Of a stretch of DNA of 64,000 nt, positions 1 to 7,973 are shown in pieces. The first letter of the stretch is position 1; the number at the start of each line of letters is the position of its first letter. Location of the stretch: positions 1,612,001 to 1,676,000 of the forward strand of contig OY782875.1 in the NCBI GenBank assembly GCA_963678565.1. The letters are read 5' to 3'. The position numbers were made by a program, and so were the translations under genes. The DNA is from SKHV01 sp963678565 (GTDB lineage Bacteria; Bacteroidota; Bacteroidia; Bacteroidales; Prolixibacteraceae). The notes under the pieces were generated by a model, which saw only the letters and a list, made by a program, of their open reading frames with translations, was not told where the DNA came from and did no database searches.

Positions 1-71
1 CTTAATGTCTCAAGTGAAATATCGAAAAGTCGAAAGTCGCTCGACTTGTGACCTACTGACCTGCGACTTCC
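1..71. repeat. CGAAAGTC-type intergenic repeat, copy 1
   Basis: Short runs of TCGAAAGTCG and GACTTGTGACC/CTGCGACTT lie just downstream of the first small gene (minus strand). The same vocabulary returns at 421-500 and inside cysQ at about 815-885. No gene fits here. The repeat is seen directly; its origin and role are unknown. Confidence 0.6.
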
Positions 72-416
72 TTATTTATTTAAATATTTTATGAGTTTAG
101 AATTCTTCATTGATAAGGTCCTAATCTCTTCAATCAATTTAGTTGATTCACAATAGCCAAGCTGAGTTGCTAAATAAAGCATGCTTCGAACTTCACCTGC
201 AGAACCTTTTGCAATTTTAAGGAAATGCTGAAACTCCTTATCAGAGTCTCTTTCAAATCCTTCAGCAATATTGTTCATTACAGAAACGGATGCCCTTTGA
301 ATTTGATCCTTAAAACAGTAGTCTTTTATTGTCGAGAATTGTTTATATATTTCTATGGTCAATGTTTGACTTTCTTGCCAAATACTTAGTTCTTCAAAAC
401 TTTTGATAGTTGCCAT
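72..416 (-). CDS. Four-helix bundle protein (S23 ribosomal intervening-sequence type)
   Basis: A 114-residue protein of the small four-helix-bundle family first described from open reading frames in 23S rRNA intervening sequences (TIGR02436 type). The start reads MATIKSFEELSIWQES, followed by helices with the family pattern RASVSVMNNIAEGFER (about residues 41-56) and FLKIAKGSAGEVRSM (65-79). Length is normal for the family. Such proteins are common as single genes in Bacteroidota envelope-glycan loci and form pentameric helical bundles; their cellular role is not established. A second, broken member lies 1.3 kb away at 1757-2110. The gene is surrounded on both sides by CGAAAGTC repeats, which fits a mobile or accessory history. 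Family assignment is firm, function unknown. Confidence 0.85.
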   Translation of the reverse strand: MATIKSFEELSIWQESQTLTIEIYKQFSTIKDYCFKDQIQRASVSVMNNIAEGFERDSDKEFQHFLKIAKGSAGEVRSMLYLATQLGYCESTKLIEEIRTLSMKNSKLIKYLNK

Positions 417-420
417 AATG

Positions 421-500
421 TTCTTTAGTCGAATGTCGCAAGTCTGATGTCTGAAAGTCGAAAGTCCAATGTCAGTCGTTGACCTTTGACTTTTGACTAT
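421..500. repeat. CGAAAGTC-type intergenic repeat, copy 2
   Basis: The interval between the S23-type gene and cysQ is filled by TAGTCGAATGTCGCAAGTC, CTGAAAGTCGAAAGTCC and GACCTTTGACTTTTGACT. The last run is almost the same as a stretch inside cysQ (about 852-884). Confidence 0.6.
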
Positions 501-1279
501 TTGACAATGAAAAAGGGATTCAACAAATTCTCTTTATTGTAAATAACTTCTTCATCGGTACCAAACTGGTACACTTTCTTTCCAGCATACTTTGCAATGG
601 CATGTCCAGCAGCGGTATCCCATTCCATGGTAGGAGCCAGACGCGGGTAGATGTCTGCCAAACCTTCAGCTACCATACATAATTTCAGGCTACTGCCTTT
701 GGAGACGATCTCAATTTCTTTACCTTGTGTATCGAGAGTGTCAATGTAATCTAAAGTCTCTTGACTCATGTGGGAGCGACTACCGACTACTCGGAAGGTG
801 GTTGTGTCACAGGTCGCAAGTCGAAGGTCTACCGCATCTTCAAGGTCGGCTTTTGACTTTTGACTTTCGACTTTCGACTTGAATGATCCGTTAGGATCAG
901 CAAAATACAGCTCCCCACTCACCGGAACAAAAACAACACCCATCACTGGCTTATGATTTTCAATCAAAGCAATGTTTACCGTAAATTCTCCATTGCGTTT
1001 GATAAATTCTTTGGTACCATCCAAGGGATCTACCATCCAGAATCGTTTCCAGTTTTTACGTTCTTCATAAGGAATGGTTTGACCTTCTTCACTTAGAATA
1101 GGCAGTCCGGTTTCCTCTAATATTTCCACAATCGCATTGTGTCCTGCTTTGTCGGCCAAAGTCAAAGGACTATTATCTGCCTTCCTTTCCACCCCAAAAT
1201 CAGCAAAGTTATAGATCTTAAGTATTTGTTCTCCAGCTGAGAGCGCTGCACTTATGGCGGTGGTTAATAGGTTATTCAT
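497..1279 (-). CDS. cysQ: 3'(2'),5'-bisphosphate nucleotidase CysQ
   Basis: This inositol-monophosphatase-family enzyme hydrolyses adenosine 3',5'-bisphosphate (PAP) to AMP, clearing the by-product of PAPS-dependent sulfation or sulfate assimilation. The metal-binding motifs are visible: EE in LSEEGQ (about residues 63-68), DPLDGTKEFI (about 83-92) and WDTAAGHAIA (about 219-228). The 260-residue length is normal, but residues about 131-155 are Lys/Ser/Asp-rich and are encoded by DNA of the same repeat that fills the neighbouring intergenic spaces, so a repeat seems to have inserted in frame. Its place next to a polysaccharide export block agrees with a role in glycan sulfation, but no sulfotransferase or cysDNC gene is inside the window. 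Function is confident; the sulfation link is inference. Confidence 0.93.
   Translation of the reverse strand: MNNLLTTAISAALSAGEQILKIYNFADFGVERKADNSPLTLADKAGHNAIVEILEETGLPILSEEGQTIPYEERKNWKRFWMVDPLDGTKEFIKRNGEFTVNIALIENHKPVMGVVFVPVSGELYFADPNGSFKSKVESQKSKADLEDAVDLRLATCDTTTFRVVGSRSHMSQETLDYIDTLDTQGKEIEIVSKGSSLKLCMVAEGLADIYPRLAPTMEWDTAAGHAIAKYAGKKVYQFGTDEEVIYNKENLLNPFFIVK
815..885. repeat. Intergenic-type repeat inside the cysQ coding region
   Basis: Within cysQ the plus strand reads AGGTCGCAAGTCGAAGGTC, then GGCTTTTGACTTTTGACTTT and CGACTTTCGACTT. These match the repeats at 1-71 and 421-500. The reading frame stays open through it and yields a low-complexity peptide. Confidence 0.65.
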
Positions 1280-1756
1280 ATATGGAAAATTGTCAGACTT
1301 CTGTTTTGAATGTCATCCTGAGCATGTCGAAGGATCTCCAGATAAAGTGCTCTAATAATTGCGTACTACTGCTGTCTTTTTTACTTTTAATTGGGAGATC
1401 TCTCGATTCCGCTATCGCTGCACTCGAGATGACGTGGTATGCGAGGAGATGTTTTTTCAAAGCTCCACTTCGTTTTGCTCGATTCCGCTGATCCGAATAC
1501 ATTCGGAGTACTTAAGATGACATATTATTTCGTAGGATGACGAGAAACAAAATTTTCTGTTGCTCATAACCTGTTACGCGTAACTTAGATACAGCTTCGC
1601 CTCCTCAGTCCCATTTTCAGGGTGAGCAGGCATTCAAGTTTAAAGTGAAAAGTAGAAAGGTTTGAGCGATTTAAAGTTTCAAATTCCAAGTTTAAAGGAT
1701 AAAGTATTTATACAACATGGAATACCTTGCTTGTATAATAGCTAATTCCTTTATTC
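1280..1756. repeat. Non-coding stretch with REP-like inverted repeats
   Basis: No believable gene. A GTCATCCTGAGCATGTCGAA...GGATCT unit at 1312-1336 faces an inverted partner (AGATCTCTCGATTCC... to GAGATGAC) at 1396-1433, and further decayed units follow (about 1463-1545). The two open frames here (plus and minus) are formed by the palindrome itself. Related GTCATC...GATCT units occur at 3146-3178 and 49764-49790. Confidence 0.55.
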
Positions 1757-2110
1757 TCAATCTTTCTTTTTGGAGGATTTAGAATAAATAGCTCCTAATA
1801 TTTTCTTTAACTTTTCAGCTTCGTTTTTTATTTTATTCCAGTTATCAGATTTACTTGATATTTCAATAATAATCTTAATCCAATAAACTGTTTAACGAAT
1901 TTCTTTTAATGAAATTCCTATTTTGTTTATAAAGTCAGCCTTTGATACTGCTCCTTGTGCTTCTTCATAATTAGCGCCAACGGATGTTGCTGATTTTATT
2001 ACTTGATTACAAATAATCTTATATTCAATATTTCTTGGCAATGAACGAACTTCTTTGATTACATCAATAGCAAACTTCAATAATCTATGTTGCAATTCAT
2101 TCTCTGCCAT
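1757..2110 (-). pseudogene. Four-helix bundle protein (S23 type), interrupted by an in-frame stop
   Basis: The first 72 residues (MAENELQHRLLKFAIDVIKE...) are a typical S23/four-helix-bundle start including SATSVGANYEEAQGA. A TAA at 1892-1894 then ends the frame after ISLKEIR. Reading through the stop, the same frame continues for 44 residues (TVYWIKIIIEISSK... KKD) to a TGA at 1757-1759, exactly the expected final helix (family pattern KEIRETxYWLKLL). A single GAA to TAA change explains the break. So this is most simply a recent nonsense pseudogene; a truncated functional protein, suppression, or a sequencing error are alternatives. Confidence 0.8.
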
Positions 2111-2144
2111 AACCCTTTACACTTTAACCTTTCTCCTTGCAACG

Positions 2145-2696
2145 CTAGCTACTCCAAATGAGTAGTCCACCTTCCAAATCATTGCTATAGCTTTCCATCT
2201 CTTCGGGGGCAATGGTAATATAGCGGATTTTAACTTTCATCTCTGTTTCCGCTTTGCTAACCAGTTTTGCCAAATAAATTAGATCCAGTTCTTTACCGAC
2301 CAATATTATATCAATGATTTTAGATGCTTTTCCGTGGGCAAAATCACCAACCAAATAGGCTTTTATTAAGTTCCCCAAACGATCTAAGATGGAAGCAATA
2401 ATTTGATCTATTCCAACATATTTAAATAAGATGCGATTGATGTCGGAGAAAAATGGATGCGTGGTATTGGCTTGATATAACTTTTTGTTTCCTTCTGCCG
2501 AAGTGGTTAATAGATCAGCATCTTCAAGACGGTTTAATTCCAAACGAATCGCATTGGTCGATTCTCCAAATTCTGTTGCCAAATTTCGGAGATAGCTTTT
2601 GTTGTTGCTATTCAAGAAAAACTTGAGCAATAACTTGATTCGTGTTTTGGATGTAATTAAACTGTCTAGCATAGAGTGAGTAGTTTTATTACTCAA
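2145..2696 (-). CDS. Winged-helix regulator with nucleotidyltransferase-like C-terminal domain
   Basis: A 183-residue protein. Residues about 10-80 form an ArsR/MarR-like winged helix (SKTRIKLLLKFFLN, then NLATEFGESTNAIRLELNRL and a wing around LLTTSAEGNKKLYQAN). Residues about 110-180 resemble a minimal nucleotidyltransferase fold: LVGDFAHGKASKIIDIILVG recalls the GS...DxD motif but the glycine-serine and second aspartate are degenerate, so catalytic activity is doubtful. Proteins of this build are often found near Bacteroidota glycan loci. It lies downstream of the export block on the same strand, 658 bp beyond the autokinase, and may regulate it; that is inference. It has no recognised gene name. 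Confidence 0.7.
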   Translation of the reverse strand: MSNKTTHSMLDSLITSKTRIKLLLKFFLNSNNKSYLRNLATEFGESTNAIRLELNRLEDADLLTTSAEGNKKLYQANTTHPFFSDINRILFKYVGIDQIIASILDRLGNLIKAYLVGDFAHGKASKIIDIILVGKELDLIYLAKLVSKAETEMKVKIRYITIAPEEMESYSNDLEGGLLIWSS

Positions 2697-3354
2697 TATT
2701 GATTCAAATGTATTGTACTTGTGCTAGAAAGTCAAGGTTTAGGTGTAAATTATTTATCAATTTTTCATGCTATTGAGAATATTGAATTTACTTGCTATTG
2801 TATGTGTAAGATAATCAGCATGATAGTGTGGTTGGGAGCTTGCTGTTTGCAGATGATTTAAGTTTTTCAATGTTAATTGTTGTTTAAAATAAAAGGTAGG
2901 TATTGACATTTAAGATAAAAAGGTCTATGAGGATTTTAATGAGCGCACTGTCCACCATTTGCAATAAGGGGCAAGCTTCACTTCAATACCTAGATTATCC
3001 ACTCGTAACAAATGAGTGGAAGTTATTTAAAACCTACTTCTTTGCGAGGAGCGAAGCCGTAGCGCAGTGGAGCTTCGTAGTAAATTTCCAGATAGAAAGA
3101 TCGTAATCGAAACGGTTTTAAAAGAAGACTGCAATGAGTAAAGTTAGATCACTACTTCGTTACATTCCTCGTGATGACCTATCTAATTTGGTCCTGAAAG
3201 CAGCAAGCTAACATGAATAGTATCATCGAATTAAATTATCAATTCAACAAAATAAGCATAAAAACCACCCCAAATGTTATGTCTAACTTTTGGGAAGCAG
3301 TTCATTACTATGAGGCTTTTTTATATGCTTGCTATTTCAATATGGTATTATTAG
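2697..3354. other. Long non-coding interval with REP-like and inverted repeats
   Basis: About 660 bp without a convincing gene. It holds a GTCATC...GATCT REP-like unit (minus orientation) at 3146-3178, a GCGAGGAGCGAAGC motif near 3037-3052, and a widely spaced inverted pair AGCTTGCTGTTTGC (2837-2850) / GAAAGCAGCAAGCT (3196-3209). The small frames here lack any recognisable protein pattern. Confidence 0.45.
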
Positions 3355-5799
3355 TTAACTCTTTTTCGGTGTACTGTATCCTTGACCCGAACTATAGCCA
3401 TATTTGTAACCATACTTATAACCATACTTATAACCATACTTATAACCATATCCTCTCTTTTTAATCGCAATATCGTTGATAACAACGCAAAGGTTTTGCA
3501 ATTCACTGCTCTCTGCTTCCTGTATACTAGCTTCAAAGGCAAACTTGTGGGTATAGCCATCGCGAACGACAAAAATATTGGCATCTGATAATTTAGCCAA
3601 ATGGTAGGTGTCGGAAACCGGTGATAGTGGAGCGGTATCTATAACTACCACATCATAGTCTTCCTTTAATCTATTTATAAGCGCTGCTGTTTTTGGATCT
3701 TCCACCAACTCTGAAGGGTTGGGAGGAATGATACCGGAAGCTACAATATCTAAAGACTTATTCGACGTATGTTGAATAAGCTCCTCGTATTGTAAATCTC
3801 CAATCAGATAATTTGTAACTCCTTTGTTTTTGTCTAGCCCAAAACGTTGTGCCAACTGTGGTCGGCGCAAGTCCATTCCTACAATCACGGTTTTCTTGCC
3901 GGTTAAAGAATAGATCGAAGCAATGTTGATGGCAATGAAGGATTTCCCTTCACCGGGGATTGAGGAGGTTACGGTAATAACCGGTGATTCTATTTGTTTG
4001 GTGATGAATTGCATCTTGGTACGGACAAAGCGAAATGCCTCAGCCCAAGGCGAGTCGGGATTGTCGAGCACATTGGTGACATTGATGTCGCCGGAGTTTG
4101 GAATCAAGCCAACTATGGGACGTTGGGTAATTTTTTCAACCATTTCCGGAGAGTCAATCTTATTGTTAAAGAAATCAGCCAAGAATAAATAGATTGCAGG
4201 GAGCAGTAATCCAATAAATAAAGCAATTACATAAATTATTTTGCCTTTAGGTTTGATTGGTTTTCCCTGATTTTGAACCATGGCCGGATCAATGATTTCA
4301 TTATCTGCAGTATTGGATTCTTTCGCAATTTGTGCCTCCGATTTTTTTTGTAACAAATACGTGTAGAGGTTATCGTTGAGTTTGAATTCTCGTTCAATTC
4401 CAAATAGTTTTCTTTCTGTGTCGGGTAATTTATTAACTTCCACCATCCGCTCCTTTAAACGATTGTTGATGTCCTGAAGGTTGATCTGCGTACTATTAAT
4501 TAAACTCGCAGTATTCTCAGATAAATTTCGCTTGGCATTTTCGATTTGTGAATCTAGCTTTTTGATCACGTGGAATTCGGTATCTTTTTTCACATTAATC
4601 ATGGAGGAGCGTTGAATAGAAAGTTGATTTAATTCGGTAATCAATTGATTTAAGAGAGGATCTTGAATTCCAACAGCAGAGGGAGCCAACACTGATTCTA
4701 AGTCCTGATTTCTGGCAATATAATCGGAAAGGCTTTTGTAATAATTTAATTGCATTTCGAATTGCATGCGTTGGTTTTCTAAGTCTTGCACCTGCTCGAA
4801 CAAAATTTCAGATTGAAAGGATAAATCTAATACATTATTGTTGGTTCTGAAGTTTTCTAAATTTTCTTCAACTTTGGATAAAGAGGATTTGATGGTATCT
4901 AGTTGTGAATCAATGAAAAGAATGGTGTTGTTGGCAATTTCATTCTTTTTGTCTAAGCCTCGTTTTAAATACATTTCGGTCAACTTGTTTAAACAGTCAA
5001 TTCCTTTTCTGGTGTTGTTGATTTCTAAAGAAATAGAAATCATCGAAGCACCTTTTCCCATCGGTTCAATTAACAGTCGATTTTGAAATTGAGTCGTTAA
5101 CTGATGGAGGGTATTGAAATTAAATTTGAAATTGTTTTTTTCTTTAGGATTGAAATTCTCATTTATTTTAATTTGAAAATCCCAATAATCCGTGATCCAA
5201 CGCTCTCCCGGTTGTAAACTTTTTTGGGTGGCGGCGATGTTTATTTTTTCACTATTCTCTTCCAGTTTATAGGAGTGTAGGTAGGTTTCTCCTTCTTCCG
5301 TCGAGATTAAAATTGTCCCATCGGGTTCAATTCTTAAATTGAAATCGATTCCAATAACTTGTGGATGTCTTTGATTATAAATTACTTGGAAAGGAGCTTC
5401 CTTGTAAATTTCAGTAGTGGAAATCCGCCCTAAGTTGTAATAAGAAACTTCAAGATTCAATTGCTCTATTGTTTTTCGAATTTGGGTATAAGATTTTAAT
5501 ATCAGCGATTGATTTTCGAAGTTTTGCAAGGAAGGATACATGCCCATACCGGAGAATAGATCTAAGCTTCCTCCCACATTGCCACTCAAAATAGAACTTC
5601 CCTTGGCGTCATCCTCAATCAAAACCGTAGTGGCGACCTTATATATTTTGGTAGTATAACGGTTAATAAAAAAACCAACTCCAACTGCAAGTACAGCACT
5701 AATAATAAACCAATGAATGTTGGACAGTACAATTAATAAAATTTTTTTGATGTCGATTACCTCTTCTTCAGGAAGGTGGTTGTTGGCATTATTTTCCAT
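3355..5799 (-). CDS. Polysaccharide biosynthesis tyrosine autokinase (Wzz-Wzc type)
   Basis: An inner-membrane copolymerase/BY-kinase that controls capsule or exopolysaccharide chain length and export. An N-terminal Wzz domain begins with a transmembrane helix (about 19-44), followed by long coiled coils (about 270-480) and a second helix (about 515-538). The cytoplasmic kinase has Walker A SSIPGEGKSF (about 612-621), Walker A' IVGMDLRRP (about 640) and Walker B VVIDTAPLS (about 718-726). The C-terminus is a tyrosine cluster built from repeated YGYK units, the usual autophosphorylation tail, encoded by a 12-bp tandem repeat. At 814 residues it has the normal length of the fused form. It follows the Wza-like lipoprotein gene with only 2 bp between them, so they are surely cotranscribed. 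Confidence 0.93.
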   Translation of the reverse strand: MENNANNHLPEEEVIDIKKILLIVLSNIHWFIISAVLAVGVGFFINRYTTKIYKVATTVLIEDDAKGSSILSGNVGGSLDLFSGMGMYPSLQNFENQSLILKSYTQIRKTIEQLNLEVSYYNLGRISTTEIYKEAPFQVIYNQRHPQVIGIDFNLRIEPDGTILISTEEGETYLHSYKLEENSEKINIAATQKSLQPGERWITDYWDFQIKINENFNPKEKNNFKFNFNTLHQLTTQFQNRLLIEPMGKGASMISISLEINNTRKGIDCLNKLTEMYLKRGLDKKNEIANNTILFIDSQLDTIKSSLSKVEENLENFRTNNNVLDLSFQSEILFEQVQDLENQRMQFEMQLNYYKSLSDYIARNQDLESVLAPSAVGIQDPLLNQLITELNQLSIQRSSMINVKKDTEFHVIKKLDSQIENAKRNLSENTASLINSTQINLQDINNRLKERMVEVNKLPDTERKLFGIEREFKLNDNLYTYLLQKKSEAQIAKESNTADNEIIDPAMVQNQGKPIKPKGKIIYVIALFIGLLLPAIYLFLADFFNNKIDSPEMVEKITQRPIVGLIPNSGDINVTNVLDNPDSPWAEAFRFVRTKMQFITKQIESPVITVTSSIPGEGKSFIAINIASIYSLTGKKTVIVGMDLRRPQLAQRFGLDKNKGVTNYLIGDLQYEELIQHTSNKSLDIVASGIIPPNPSELVEDPKTAALINRLKEDYDVVVIDTAPLSPVSDTYHLAKLSDANIFVVRDGYTHKFAFEASIQEAESSELQNLCVVINDIAIKKRGYGYKYGYKYGYKYGYKYGYSSGQGYSTPKKS
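3398..3445. repeat. 12-bp tandem repeat encoding the YGYK tail
   Basis: Four consecutive units, the first CCATATTTGTAA and then CCATACTTATAA three times, encode the repeated Tyr-Gly-Tyr-Lys tail of the autokinase. Gain or loss of one unit keeps the frame. Confidence 0.85.
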
Positions 5800-5801
5800 G
5801 A

Positions 5802-6581
5802 TTATTTCTGAATAAAAGTATTATAAATTAAAATGGCTGTGCTCAAGGTCGTAATGGCTGTACTATAAGTAAACGATTTAGATCCCATGGTACCTGTTCT
5901 AGGTTCTACGTAAATCACATCATTGGGTAAAATGTAATAATAAGGAGAATAAATAATATTTTTATCAGTCAAATCCAATTCAAAAATCTCTCTCTTCTGT
6001 CCGTCATGACGTATAATTTTAATATTATGTCGATTACTGTAGTCCGTTAAATCACTGGCATAACCTAAAGCTTCAAAAAAAGTCAAGTTGTCTTTTTGAA
6101 AAGTGTAGGTGCCCGATCGACTTACTTCCCCCATAACAGTAAAGGTCTTATTCACTTGTTTTACAATTACAGTGGCATCTTCTAAATAAACAGATATTTC
6201 TTTTTTAATTAATTCTTCGATTTCTTGTAGCGTTTTTCCTTTTACCTGAATTTTCCCTATGCCGGGTAAATCCAAATTTCCTTGCAAGCTGACTTTAAAA
6301 CTATTCATTATTATGGAAGTTTCACTGTTCATTGCATAACTTCCACTTGCTGATCCGGTTAGACCATTTAAATATCTACTACTTTCTTCGTCGGAAGTGA
6401 TGAATTTTATGTAGATGTAATCATTGGGCTGAATGCGATAGATCGGTGGTTTAATTGCTATGCTGTCAACAGCGCTACTAGTTTCTTGCAAATAAACAAG
6501 GTCTTTCAGTGGGGTACATGAAGAGATGGCCAGCATGAGAAGCAAGCCCATGAATAAAATCCTAATATATTTTGTCATCAT
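5802..6581 (-). CDS. Polysaccharide export lipoprotein (Wza type)
   Basis: A 259-residue outer-membrane export protein. It starts with a lipoprotein signal (lipobox AISSC, cysteine near residue 22), has a Poly_export domain (about 40-140, YRIQPNDYIYIKF) and an SLBB domain (about 145-225, VMGEVSRSGTYTF), and ends in a hydrophobic helix. This is the compact Bacteroidota form. It sits directly upstream of the autokinase on the same strand and probably forms the export channel with it. A second, much longer export protein occurs at 7974-10307, so the locus carries two. Confidence 0.9.
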   Translation of the reverse strand: MMTKYIRILFMGLLLMLAISSCTPLKDLVYLQETSSAVDSIAIKPPIYRIQPNDYIYIKFITSDEESSRYLNGLTGSASGSYAMNSETSIIMNSFKVSLQGNLDLPGIGKIQVKGKTLQEIEELIKKEISVYLEDATVIVKQVNKTFTVMGEVSRSGTYTFQKDNLTFFEALGYASDLTDYSNRHNIKIIRHDGQKREIFELDLTDKNIIYSPYYYILPNDVIYVEPRTGTMGSKSFTYSTAITTLSTAILIYNTFIQK

Positions 6582-6848
6582 CTCCTAAAAAAGTTAAAAA
6601 TTAAACTATAGATGTTCGGCGAATATACGAAATGCGCCTGAACAGTTTACTTAAAAAAAGTACTTTTTAATGGAAATGATCTTTTGGTAACAGTTCAAAA
6701 ATGAGCTAATTGTTCATTTGAATGCAAAATTTTAATAAGAAAAATGAATTAAACCTAATTGGTTTGCTGCGATCATTGAGCTCATAAGTCCACTGCTAGA
6801 GGGGGCACTTGGAAGACTTTGTTCGTGATATTTTTGAGCAATAAAGTA
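6582..6848. other. AT-rich gap inside the export block
   Basis: About 270 bp between two export genes on the same strand. I see no gene and no clear hairpin terminator. It is long enough to carry a separate promoter for the lipoprotein-autokinase pair. Confidence 0.4.
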
Positions 6849-7967
6849 CTAGGCATCCTTCCACTGGATCTTTAAATTGGCTAAAAAATCTTTCCCTAAT
6901 ACAATCCCGGCACCTGTAACGATTCCCAAAAAGATCCATATTACAAGAATTATTGGGCGGTTGGGTTTGGATTTTTCCAATGGTACCTGCACCGGTTGTA
7001 TGGTGGTTAGGATAGGGGTGTCTGATTTTACCTGAATTTGAGCTTGTTCTAGTTGTTTAGCCAATTCAGAATACACTTGAAAGGCAATGTTGTATTCACT
7101 TTGTAAGCGTTCTTCTTCGGTTTGAGCCAGTGCCGAGGTTACGTTCTTATTTCGATCCCTAAAAGTTGCAAGGTTCGCCTGTGCCGCTTCAAAAGCTTCC
7201 TTTTTCTCGTTGTAGCGCTCTTGTAAAAAATCTAAATTCTCCTGTGCTTTTTTTATTCTTATGCTGGTAATGTATTGTTGTAAAAGCTGAACGGATTTGC
7301 CTGCTAGTTCTGCTGCAATTAAGGCCTCCGAGGCCTTTGAAGTTAAAGTCAGGTAGCCTTCTTTCGAATTCACTTCCAGTAGAATATTTTTGTCGATGAT
7401 TTTTCGAATTTCTTCCTGCTCTTGTGATAACTGAACAATACAATTGGCTTCCTTTGTACCTTGTGCAATTGTTTTTGAGTCTTTTAGCTTTTTAAGAATG
7501 GTTCGGGGAAGCCCGATGGTATATTTCTTTATTTTTGAAACCAAAGGCGCTTCGTAATAGTTGGTATAATAATCCAACATTGAAATTGCTTGATTTGCTT
7601 CTTCAAAGTTTAATGGGGTATTCATCAAATCTAATTGAAATGGAGTCGACTTCACGATTTGTGGATAGACCATGGGAGACAATTCGGTTGTACCAGACCC
7701 GACTGAGCCCAAATCAAACCCTGCCATGGCAGCCAAACCGGATAGTCCTCCAAGTTTATCTGATTTGCTGTCTCCGGTTTGAGGTACCAGTGTTGTTACA
7801 GCTGTATATTCTTTTGGGGTCAAAAATGCAATTGAAAGCCCCAGTATAATTCCAATTATTGTTGTTCGAATAATAATTTTCCGTCCGATCCAAAGTTGTT
7901 TAAGCAGTGCCAGTACATCAATCTCTTCGTCTTCTTGTATTGGTCTATTTTGTAGCTCTTGATTCAT
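6849..7967 (-). CDS. Wzz/chain-length determinant family protein
   Basis: A 372-residue inner-membrane protein with the Wzz topology: one helix near residues 34-53 (IIIRTTIIGIILGLSIAFLT), a periplasmic region with coiled coil (about 225-320) and a C-terminal helix (about 340-360) after a proline-rich stretch (PVQVPLEKSKPNRP). It lacks a kinase domain. Such proteins set the length of O-antigen or capsule chains. The gene lies 6 bp after the SLBB export gene and so shares its transcript. It gives the locus a second chain-length regulator beside the autokinase. Confidence 0.88.
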   Translation of the reverse strand: MNQELQNRPIQEDEEIDVLALLKQLWIGRKIIIRTTIIGIILGLSIAFLTPKEYTAVTTLVPQTGDSKSDKLGGLSGLAAMAGFDLGSVGSGTTELSPMVYPQIVKSTPFQLDLMNTPLNFEEANQAISMLDYYTNYYEAPLVSKIKKYTIGLPRTILKKLKDSKTIAQGTKEANCIVQLSQEQEEIRKIIDKNILLEVNSKEGYLTLTSKASEALIAAELAGKSVQLLQQYITSIRIKKAQENLDFLQERYNEKKEAFEAAQANLATFRDRNKNVTSALAQTEEERLQSEYNIAFQVYSELAKQLEQAQIQVKSDTPILTTIQPVQVPLEKSKPNRPIILVIWIFLGIVTGAGIVLGKDFLANLKIQWKDA

Positions 7968-7973
7968 GTCTGT

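Noticed and set aside
1282..1502. Two overlapping frames (plus and minus, about 69 residues each)
   Set aside because: They are formed by a REP-like palindrome; both strands are open for that reason and no protein family pattern is seen.
3213..3464. An 83-residue plus-strand frame with HTYNHTYNHTYN repeats
   Set aside because: It is the reverse reading of the 12-bp repeat that encodes the tyrosine tail of the autokinase; the autokinase is clearly the real gene.
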